Shown here: positions 1 to 5,860 of the stretch, piece by piece
Position numbering within the stretch: position 1 is the stretch's first letter
Layout: each line of letters begins with the position of its first letter
Assembly (NCBI GenBank): GCA_002336405.1
Contig: DDEJ01000017.1
Coordinates: 4,781-12,365 of the forward strand
Source of the DNA: Rhodobacteraceae bacterium UBA1957
GTDB lineage: Bacteria; Pseudomonadota; Alphaproteobacteria; Rhodobacterales; Rhodobacteraceae
Length of the DNA: 7,585 bases
Direction: 5' to 3'
Made by a program: the position numbers and the translations under genes
The notes under the pieces: generated by a model
What the model saw: the letters and a program-made list of their open reading frames with translations, nothing else
The model's database searches: none
Told to the model about the DNA's origin: nothing

Positions 1-65
1 GGTTTCTGGTTTGGTTGATCCGCCGTAAAATTATGATCCAGCAGGTTTGGCGCAATGTTGAACTT

Positions 66-92
66 GTGATTGCGGATCATCACATAGCCCCT
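66..92 (+). repeat. Proposed left terminal inverted repeat of the IS relic
   Basis: Compared with the reverse complement of 1161-1186, about 19 of 27 positions agree when one base is gapped. The agreement is GTGAT at the outer end, ATCA in the middle and a perfect ATAGCCCCT at the inner end. The repeat lies about 50 bp before the expected transposase start. The match was found by eye. The outer boundary could be a few bases different, because IS481 elements often begin with TG. Confidence 0.45.
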
Positions 93-140
93 CTTCATTC
101 TGCGCTTTTCTGGCAAGATCGGTACTCGGGGAATTTTCAG

Positions 141-1138
141 ATGGGCGACACCAATGTTTGTTCGACGTGATAGCCAAGCGACACCGACACCAAAGTACGG
201 GCGGCCATTCAGGCGCGTGATGAACCTGCGTGGATCTTGGCAGACCGCCACGCAACCACTGAACAGACTGTGTGGAAATGGCGCAAACGCAACGGGTTCA
301 GGATCGCAGCCAAACACCCTCACCGTCGTCAGCCCCCCTTCGTCAGACCACTCTGACACCAACGCAAGGGGCCGTGGCGGTTTCACTGCGCAACACGTGA
401 CGGGTGTCGCCAGATGATCGATTCGCGATGGTGCGCGAGCTTCTCAATCCGACTGTGTATCATTCGGGTTCAGATCATTGTCTGCGTCGGCATGGTCTGG
501 GACCTCATCGTGACCGTAAAGCCAAGGATGACACACTTAAGCACAGTGGCTTGAAAGCATTTGAGCCCGGCTATATCCACATTGACGTGAAATACCCGCC
601 ACACATCGCCAATGAAACGTTGCGGGGATATCTCTTTGTGGCAATCAACTGGGCCACCCAATGGGTCTTCATTACCATGTATCGCAACAAGACAGCCGCC
701 AATGCTTGGCACTGTCTAGGCGATCTGAAACGGGCATGTCAAATCCGTATCAAAACAATTTAAACCGATAATGGCAAGGCGTTCACTGACAGCCTTTTCG
801 GGGTGCGCAGGCGCAACGCAACACGACAGCACACGTTTGATACGCTTTGCTTAACTTCCGGTATTGAACCCCGGCTGGCCCCACCAAGATCGCCGCAAAC
901 CAACGGCATGGTCGAACGGTTCGACGGCCACATCGAGGGAGCGCTGCAAAGCCAGCATTTTCGATCTGGCGAAGATCTAGGGACGACGTTGCACCGCTAT
1001 GTATGGCTTTACAATCACCCGCTTGCACAATCCGCCTGAGGCAAAAAAACGCCCTTGCAAGCCATGAAACAATGGCACAAACGCAAACCGGAATTGTTAA
1101 ACAAACAACCATACTACCGCACGGGAAGTGACAACTAG
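141..1138 (+). pseudogene. IS481-family transposase, multiply inactivated
   Basis: This is the remnant of a DDE integrase-core transposase. The proposed start is ATG at 141, with GGGGA about 9 nt upstream. Translation gives MGDTNVCST, then two stops (TGA 168, TAG 171), then an N-terminal helix-turn-helix (about 192-290, ending TVWKWRKRN). A frameshift at about 333-346 follows. The next frame reads TLTPTQGAVAVSLRNT, stop TGA 398, then RVSPDDRFAMVRELLNP and the rve core. The catalytic acids are visible: Asp in HIDVK (584-586), Asp in TDNG (767-769) and Glu in MVERFDG (914-916). Further in-frame stops are TAA 761, directly before TDNG, and TGA 1037 in the tail. The natural end appears to be TAG 1136. 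Without the frameshift insertion the gene would encode about 327 codons, normal for the family as I recall it. No piece is long enough to be an active transposase. Confidence 0.88.
333..346 (+). repeat. 14-bp insertion or short duplication causing the transposase frameshift
   Basis: CGTCAG occurs at 327-332 and again at 341-346, exactly 14 bp apart, with CCCCCCTT between. Removing one 14-bp unit restores continuous translation from the helix-turn-helix segment into QTTLTP, the junction I expect in intact relatives. The change of 14 bp (2 modulo 3) is the shift needed to join the two observed frames. The expected sequence is from memory of the family, so other indel combinations remain possible. 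Confidence 0.4.
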
Positions 1139-1160
1139 CACAAGAAAGCTCCTGGGCAGT

Positions 1161-1186
1161 AGGGGCTATTGATCGAACAACATCAC
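1161..1186 (-). repeat. Proposed right terminal inverted repeat of the IS relic
   Basis: Read on the minus strand this begins GTGAT and ends ATAGCCCCT, as the left repeat does, with ATCA shared between. It starts 22 bp after the last stop of the transposase remnant, a normal distance for a compact IS. Neither repeat has an obvious target-site duplication next to it, which is expected for an old, mutated copy. Confidence 0.45.
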
Positions 1187-1438
1187 TGGGCCGGCACGAC
1201 GAGTAAAGCTGGTCCCACACAAGTAAAAACGCTTCTGTACAAGCCAAGGCGCCGCAGCAGCGCTTAAGGACGAACGGTTCAAACGGCAGGATAGCGAAAG
1301 CCAAATCCGTGCCAAAATCTGCAGCCGCTATCCCGTTCTTGGCCTCCCAAATGTTTTACGTCAGGCGGCAACCGACTGGACTAGGGGAAATCTGCGCTCG
1401 GTTTGATGTGCCCAACAAAGCCGTCGCAATCGGAAATC
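1187..1438. other. Gene-free stretch between the IS relic and the end of sufS
   Basis: No recognisable gene, RNA or clear terminator is seen here. One plus-strand frame stays open from about 1207 through 1438 and on into the antisense of sufS, but it lacks a good start and ribosome binding site. Another plus frame, about 1240-1404, contains the plausible-looking peptide RFKRQDSESQIRAKICSRYP and ends at TGA in the phrase NLRSV. Neither resembles a family I know. The stretch may be decayed coding sequence or the debris of another element. I see no strong GC-rich stem with a U-run after the sufS stop, so where the operon transcript ends is unclear. Confidence 0.4.
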
Positions 1439-2659
1439 TCAGCCAAACAACTCATGCGCCAGTTCCAGCGCTTCGATCAACCGGTCCACCTCATCTGTAG
1501 TATTATAAACAGCAAATGACGCACGACAGGTCGCGCTTAAACCCAAATGATCCATCAACGGGCCAGCACAATGCTGCCCTGCCCGCACAGCCACCCCTTT
1601 TTTGTCCAAAATAGTCGATATATCATGCGCATGTGCAGCCCCAGATAAGGTAAACGAAAAAATCGCCCCCTTGTCGGCTGTATTGCCCTGCGTCTGCAGC
1701 CAATTGAGCCCGTCCAAACGCTCCCGCGCGTAATCGCGCAAGTCAGCCTCATGTCGGGCAATATTTGCCATGCCCAGCGACATCATATATTCCAATGCAA
1801 CGCCAAGACCAATCATCTGTACAATGCCAGGCGTACCCGCCTCGAACTTCATTGGTGCCTCATTATAGATCACCTGATCACGATGCACCTCGCGGATCAT
1901 ATCACCACCCCCAATAAATGGGTGCATCTCTTCCATGCGGTCTCTGCGAATAAACAGGGCTCCAGATCCGGAGGGACCATAGAGTTTATGTCCCGTCACC
2001 GCGTAGAAATCACAATCTATATCGGTCACATCAACTGGCATGTGCACCGCAGCCTGCGACCCGTCAACCAAAACAGCAACGCCATGTCCACGCGCCGCGG
2101 CACAGATTGTTTTCACGTCGACGACGCTGCCCAATACGTTTGACATCTGGGTGATCGCCACAAGCTTGGTGCGCGGCGTGATAGCATCTATCACCGCCTG
2201 AGGATCCAAGCCGCCTTCGGCATCAGTCTCAACCCACTTTAATACAACGCCCTGGCGTTCACGCAAAAAATGCCACGGCACGATGTTGGCATGATGTTCC
2301 ATGATACTGAGCAAAATTTCATCACCCGGCTGCAGTCGAGGCATCGCCCAGCCATAAGCAACGGTATTGATGCCCTCGGTGGTACCAGAATTCATCACAA
2401 TCTGACGCTCATCTGCGACACCGAGAAACCGTGCAATGATACCCCGCACATTCTCGTATTTATCGGTGGCCAGATTAGACAAATAATGCAGCCCACGATG
2501 GACATTGGCATATTCTTGCGAATAGGCGGTGGTAATTGCGTCAATCACCACCTGTGGCTTTTGGGCAGAAGCCCCATTATCAAGATAAACCAATGGCTTA
2601 CCATTAACTTTTCGCGATAAAATCGGAAAATCACTGCGAATGCGAGAATGATCAAACAT
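1439..2659 (-). CDS. sufS: Cysteine desulfurase SufS (class V aminotransferase fold, group II)
   Basis: This pyridoxal-phosphate enzyme converts L-cysteine to L-alanine, holds the sulfur as a persulfide and passes it to the SufBCD scaffold, in the cytoplasm. Starting at ATG 2659 gives 406 residues, the length of E. coli SufS, and several landmarks fall at the same or nearly the same numbers. His123 lies in EHHANIVPWH, Asp199 in VDGSQA, the PLP-binding Lys225 in VTGHKLYGPS, Arg359 and Cys364 in VRAGQHCAGPLM, and Arg379 in CRASF. The HCA active-site context and short loop mark it as SufS-type rather than IscS-type. An earlier in-frame ATG (2695) would add 12 residues unlike the family and push the gene further into its neighbour. 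The chosen start overlaps the upstream YIP1-like gene by 8 nt, with only a weak GGGG about 11 nt upstream, so translation probably depends on coupling. No SufE partner is encoded in the window. Confidence 0.96.
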   Translation of the reverse strand: MFDHSRIRSDFPILSRKVNGKPLVYLDNGASAQKPQVVIDAITTAYSQEYANVHRGLHYLSNLATDKYENVRGIIARFLGVADERQIVMNSGTTEGINTVAYGWAMPRLQPGDEILLSIMEHHANIVPWHFLRERQGVVLKWVETDAEGGLDPQAVIDAITPRTKLVAITQMSNVLGSVVDVKTICAAARGHGVAVLVDGSQAAVHMPVDVTDIDCDFYAVTGHKLYGPSGSGALFIRRDRMEEMHPFIGGGDMIREVHRDQVIYNEAPMKFEAGTPGIVQMIGLGVALEYMMSLGMANIARHEADLRDYARERLDGLNWLQTQGNTADKGAIFSFTLSGAAHAHDISTILDKKGVAVRAGQHCAGPLMDHLGLSATCRASFAVYNTTDEVDRLIEALELAHELFG

Positions 2660-3239
2660 AAGACGATAACCCCAAAATGTCCGGGCCCATTGCACTCAAC
2701 AGCCCCACCAGACCCAAAACCACAGCCAAACCAACCACCACCATCACAATCAAAGCCGTAAAAATGCTATTAAAACCGTGAAAAATATTAATAAAATTGA
2801 CCAATATCCAACATCCCACCAAAGAGGCCGCAAATGCTAGAAGTGCAGAAAATGTTGGCGATATCAGCATAAGCACGCTTAAACCCACCTGAACCAGTAA
2901 TCGCAGACCTTGCAACCACACAAGACAGGCCAACACGGTTTCAAAACTGCCACCGCCCCCGAAACCGCGCCCGATGAAAAAAACTGCGTAGACCGTGAGC
3001 ACAAAGCCTGTCCCGGTTAAGGTCGCAAACAGCAGTGGAGACGTAAAAATCGCAGGCAGAGACTGTACAGGAGGCGCAAGGATATTGGTCAACCCGAACA
3101 ACAGCGCATTCAGCGTGATGATCAGTCCCATAGCGTGCCACAATACTTCTCTCGACAGCTGTAAAGATTGCAGCCAATCGATCACCGATTGTGGTGCGGT
3201 GACCGTCTCAACCGCCAGTTTGGTTAATCCACTGTTCAC
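2652..3239 (-). CDS. YIP1-family-like integral membrane protein, second of an adjacent pair
   Basis: This is a 195-residue inner-membrane protein of unknown function. About five hydrophobic segments are visible, near residues 33-53, 67-89, 101-127, 130-152 and 158-181. A polar N-terminus precedes them, and a glycine-rich loop (GRGFGGGG, about 90-97) follows the second. This layout and the operon position match proteins annotated as YIP1 family in Rhodobacterales. That family call is from memory, as no catalytic motif is present. The start is taken as GTG at 3239, which overlaps the stop of the preceding gene in a GTGA tetranucleotide. AAGGAG lies about 10 nt upstream. The frame is open further upstream (to about 3401), but that would overlap most of a neighbour and adds a charged, non-membrane extension. 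Its stop overlaps the sufS start by 8 nt. Its role in Fe-S assembly, if any, is unknown. Confidence 0.82.
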   Translation of the reverse strand: MNSGLTKLAVETVTAPQSVIDWLQSLQLSREVLWHAMGLIITLNALLFGLTNILAPPVQSLPAIFTSPLLFATLTGTGFVLTVYAVFFIGRGFGGGGSFETVLACLVWLQGLRLLVQVGLSVLMLISPTFSALLAFAASLVGCWILVNFINIFHGFNSIFTALIVMVVVGLAVVLGLVGLLSAMGPDILGLSSYV

Positions 3240-3724
3240 GGTTCCTGCTCTCCTTCTGTGCAGCTCAGGCAAGACAGCCAAAACCACATAAATACCCCTA
3301 ACCAGATCAAACCTACCATTTGAAGCGCTGGCCCCTTGCCGATAAACCCGCCGACCAGCCCGTTCAATAACATTAACGGGCTTGAGGCCAATAAAGACCA
3401 AAATAATGCGAGCCTAGCGGCAAAGGCACTGCCTTTTCTGCCCAACAATAACCCGCCTATGTGGGTAAGGCCGGACAGACAATAAAGTAACAGTGGCGCC
3501 AGAATAATCCACGCCAGTAAAGCGGCCCCCAACAACATGTTCAAATCTTGCTTCTCAAGATGGGCTTGACGCGCAAGGACAGGCCATTGCGACATGAAAA
3601 CTACGGTACAGCCCGCCATAACAAAGGCAAGAGCCCTGTCTTCGCGCTTGCCCATAGACAGCAGCCGACGCATGACCCTGCGCGGTTGCCGGTACATAGC
3701 AACAATGTCCGATACCACTCCCAT
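3236..3724 (-). CDS. YIP1-family-like integral membrane protein, first of an adjacent pair
   Basis: This is a 162-residue membrane protein with unknown function. A basic, amphipathic N-terminus (residues 1-30, rich in Arg and Lys, including YRQPRRVMRRLL) precedes about four hydrophobic segments near 31-50, 63-85, 100-125 and 132-152. Under the positive-inside rule the N-terminus should be cytoplasmic. A cysteine pair (SCLSC, 151-155) sits just after the last segment, followed by an acidic tail (TEGEQEP). The ATG directly abuts the sufD TAA with no bases between. The ribosome binding site is weak, so re-initiation after sufD is likely. It has a similar size and character to the next gene, but direct homology between the two was not demonstrated. 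The YIP1 label rests on membrane layout and its known place in Rhodobacterales suf operons. Confidence 0.82.
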   Translation of the reverse strand: MGVVSDIVAMYRQPRRVMRRLLSMGKREDRALAFVMAGCTVVFMSQWPVLARQAHLEKQDLNMLLGAALLAWIILAPLLLYCLSGLTHIGGLLLGRKGSAFAARLALFWSLLASSPLMLLNGLVGGFIGKGPALQMVGLIWLGVFMWFWLSCLSCTEGEQEP

Positions 3725-5008
3725 TTAAGACCGCCGCTGGGCCAACCAAGCCTCAAGACGTTCGCCAACCGCACTGGACAAGCTGTCGCTTTCAATCTCA
3801 TGCAGCGCCTCGGCGAGGAAGGCCAGCGTCAGCAAATCGGTTGCGACATCAACTGGAACGCCGCGCGCCCGCAGATAAAACAACGCATCTTCATCAATTG
3901 CACCCGAGGTTGAGCCATGCGAACAAACCACGTCATCTGCATAGATTTCCAGTTCGGGTTTGGCCAAAAACTGACTGTCCCCATCCAAAAGCAACGACTG
4001 ACTGATCTGGTAGCCATCAGTCTTTTGAGCATCTTTCTTGACCAGGATCTTGCCCTGAAACACACCAACAGCGCCATTGCGCAGCACTTTCTTAAAAACC
4101 TGACGACTTTCACAACGCAGCGCGTCGTGGGTGATGAACACCGTATCGTCGTGGTGAAAATCACCATCACCGATCGCCGCACCAGCCACATGGGCCACGG
4201 CGTCATCACCGGTCAGTTCAATCACGCACTCGTTGCGTGTCAGCAAGCCGTTTGCCCCCAACGTAAAAGATTTGAATACGCTTTCTGTGCCCAAGCGGGT
4301 GAACAAATGCGTCACCAACCGGCAGCCTAGATCCGGGCCCTGCGCCCGCACGTGATGAAACTGGCCGCGATCGGCAATGTCGACCTCGAGCACATGATTG
4401 AACCGCGCCGCCGCCGCACCGCTTTCAAGCAGTTCAAACGTTGCGCCCTCACCCACTTTAACCACATGGTGCAGCGTCACATCTGAATTCGCGTCCTTGT
4501 GGCGATAAATCACGCTCACCGGCCTACTTGGAGTGGATTTGACATCGATCAGAACGCCGTCACGAGCTTGCGCTGTGTTGAACGAGGCCAAAGGCCGCGC
4601 GACCGGAGTTTGTCCCGCCATCTCGAGGATGCCATAAATCGGTTTCGCCCAGTGGATATCAAACTCGGCAGTTGCGGCCAGACGCTCTAGTGTGATCCCT
4701 TCAAGGCTCAAATCATCTGAGGCTTGCGGGTCAAAAACTCCATCGACGAAAACAATTTTCAACGCGTCCAAATGATCAAACACACCGTCTTCGTCATGCT
4801 GTTCCGGCACTGCAATTGGGGCTGTCGCGGCCGTCAGGGTATCAGGTCTGGTATAGCGCCAATATTCATCCCGACGCCCCGGCAAACCCTGCGATTGAAG
4901 CCGCGCCAAAGCGGCAGCGCGGGCCTCTGCTGTCCATCCACCGTATGGCAGGCTGATACTGTCCAGACGGGTTTTCGCCGCCTCAACGGTCCGTTGAGTA
5001 TCCGCCAT
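3725..5008 (-). CDS. sufD: Fe-S cluster assembly protein SufD
   Basis: This scaffold subunit pairs with SufB and binds one SufC in the SufBC2D complex, where clusters are built and iron entry is supported. The 427 residues are close to E. coli SufD (423). The N-terminal helical part carries RRDEYWRYTRPDTL (45-58), typical of SufD. The middle forms the beta-helix-like core (about 150-350). The C-terminal conserved block includes KILVKKDAQKTDGYQ (320-334, counting loosely), EIYADDVVCSHGSTSG (354-369) and DALFYLRARG (374-383). Cys362 and His364 lie in this block, and His364 should correspond to the functionally important His360 of E. coli SufD. The start ATG at 5008 overlaps the sufC stop by one base (TGATG), with GAGGTGG about 7 nt upstream. 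No truncation or frameshift is seen. Confidence 0.96.
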   Translation of the reverse strand: MADTQRTVEAAKTRLDSISLPYGGWTAEARAAALARLQSQGLPGRRDEYWRYTRPDTLTAATAPIAVPEQHDEDGVFDHLDALKIVFVDGVFDPQASDDLSLEGITLERLAATAEFDIHWAKPIYGILEMAGQTPVARPLASFNTAQARDGVLIDVKSTPSRPVSVIYRHKDANSDVTLHHVVKVGEGATFELLESGAAAARFNHVLEVDIADRGQFHHVRAQGPDLGCRLVTHLFTRLGTESVFKSFTLGANGLLTRNECVIELTGDDAVAHVAGAAIGDGDFHHDDTVFITHDALRCESRQVFKKVLRNGAVGVFQGKILVKKDAQKTDGYQISQSLLLDGDSQFLAKPELEIYADDVVCSHGSTSGAIDEDALFYLRARGVPVDVATDLLTLAFLAEALHEIESDSLSSAVGERLEAWLAQRRS

Positions 5009-5763
5009 CAGGCCACCTCAGCCAGAATATCAGCGTAACCGTTCTGTTCGACCTCAAGCGCCAATTCCGGTCCACCGGTTTTGATAATACGGCCATCGGC
5101 CATGATGTGCACCAGATCGGGCTTGATGTGGTCCAGCAGGCGTTGGTAATGCGTAATCACTAAGAACGCACGGCCTTCATCCCTCAGGGCATTTACACCT
5201 TCGGCTACCAGCTTCATTGCATCCACATCAAGCCCAGAGTCGGTCTCATCGAGAATACACATCTTCGGCTCAAGCATCGCCATCTGTAAAATTTCGTTGC
5301 GCTTTTTCTCTCCACCAGAGAACCCGACATTAACCGGACGCTTCAGCATATCCGCATCTATTTTAAGTGTCTTGGCTCTTGCCCGGACCACTTTTAAAAA
5401 CTCAGTCGCACTCATTTCGTCTTCGCCGCGCGCCTTGCGTTGCGCGTTAACAGCCGTGCGCATGAACACCATATTGCCCACACCGGGAATTTCAATCGGG
5501 TATTGAAACGCTAGAAAAAGCCCTTCTGCCGCCCGCTCTTCAGGCTCCATCTCGAGGATATCTTTCCCGTCCAGCGCCACAGATCCGCCAGTGACCTCAT
5601 AGCCATCCTTGCCTGATAACACATACGACAACGTTGATTTCCCCGACCCGTTCGGTCCCATAATCGCGTGTACTTTCCCGGCCTCAACAGTCAAATTGAC
5701 CCCCTTGAGGATCTGTTTGTCTTCGTCGGCCAAAGACGCCTTTAAGTCTTTAATTTCTAACAT
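5008..5763 (-). CDS. sufC: Fe-S assembly ATPase SufC (ABC-type)
   Basis: This cytoplasmic ABC-type ATPase drives conformational change in the SufB-SufD scaffold. It has no membrane domain. The 251 residues match the family (248 in E. coli). Visible motifs are Walker A GPNGSGKST (36-44), Q-loop Gln87 in AFQYP, the SufC-type signature FSGGEKKRNE (148-157), Walker B CILDE (169-173) with catalytic Glu173, D-loop SGLD (176-179) and H-loop His205 in ITHYQRLL. The start is ATG 5763 (MLEIKDLKA), preceded by AGGA about 7 nt upstream. The frame stays open upstream into sufB, but the extra 51 residues are arginine-rich and unlike SufC. The gene is the first after a 97-nt spacer and overlaps sufD by one base, so SufC and SufD are probably made in coupled fashion. 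Confidence 0.97.
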   Translation of the reverse strand: MLEIKDLKASLADEDKQILKGVNLTVEAGKVHAIMGPNGSGKSTLSYVLSGKDGYEVTGGSVALDGKDILEMEPEERAAEGLFLAFQYPIEIPGVGNMVFMRTAVNAQRKARGEDEMSATEFLKVVRARAKTLKIDADMLKRPVNVGFSGGEKKRNEILQMAMLEPKMCILDETDSGLDVDAMKLVAEGVNALRDEGRAFLVITHYQRLLDHIKPDLVHIMADGRIIKTGGPELALEVEQNGYADILAEVA

Positions 5764-5860
5764 CTTTATTCCTATCTCGTCTTTTATTGCGGTGCGCTTT
5801 CCGCGATAGTTTTTTTGCCCCCGGCAGGGGTGTGTTGCGTGCGTGGTACGGGCAGAGTAT
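5764..5860 (-). promoter_or_regulatory. sufB-sufC spacer with two small potential hairpins
   Basis: At 97 nt this is the longest gap inside the operon part seen here. Two inverted repeats are visible: CCCC/GGGG with a 4-nt loop (5819-5830), and GCGG/CCGC with an 8-nt loop (5789-5804). In the minus-strand transcript the first hairpin is followed by an A-run rather than a U-run, so it does not look like an intrinsic terminator. It could be an mRNA processing or stability element, a weak attenuator, or the remnant of a small gene. No clear -35/-10 pair was found, so an internal promoter is neither supported nor excluded. Confidence 0.3.

Larger units (their letters stand above)
66..1186 (+). mobile_element. 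Decayed IS481-family insertion sequence, about 1.1 kb
   Basis: The element is delimited by a proposed pair of imperfect terminal inverted repeats (66-92 and 1161-1186) around a broken plus-strand transposase gene. A size of about 1.12 kb fits an IS481-family element with one transposase. The transposase frame is wrecked by several stops and a frameshift, so the copy cannot move by itself. It lies tail-to-tail with sufS, whose stop is about 250 bp beyond the right end. I found no matching direct repeats next to the proposed ends, so the exact boundaries are uncertain. The family assignment rests on the transposase remnant, not on the ends. Confidence 0.6.

Noticed and set aside
783..1304. Open frame of 173 codons on the minus strand opposite the transposase
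   Set aside because: It is antisense to a clear transposase remnant, is cysteine-rich with no recognisable domain, and crosses the proposed right end of the IS.
1309..1500. Small plus-strand gene overlapping the end of sufS
   Set aside because: It has no ribosome binding site, uses a GTG start chosen only by frame, and runs antisense into conserved sufS codons.
2270..2620. Plus-strand open frame opposite sufS (similarly 1751-2143)
   Set aside because: It lies wholly antisense to the well-conserved sufS and has no family resemblance.
3240..3401. N-terminal extension of the second YIP1-like protein
   Set aside because: It would overlap a third of the preceding gene and adds a charged stretch. 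The GTG at 3239, in a GTGA overlap with an upstream AAGGAG, is a better start.
3917..4330. Open frames inside sufD (plus strand 3917-4330, minus strand 3829-4209)
   Set aside because: These are alternate-frame readings of a conserved gene and have no domain or plausible start context.
5817..5830. Intrinsic terminator after sufB
   Set aside because: The stem is only 4 bp and is followed by an A-run, not a U-run, in the direction of transcription. sufC continues the operon.
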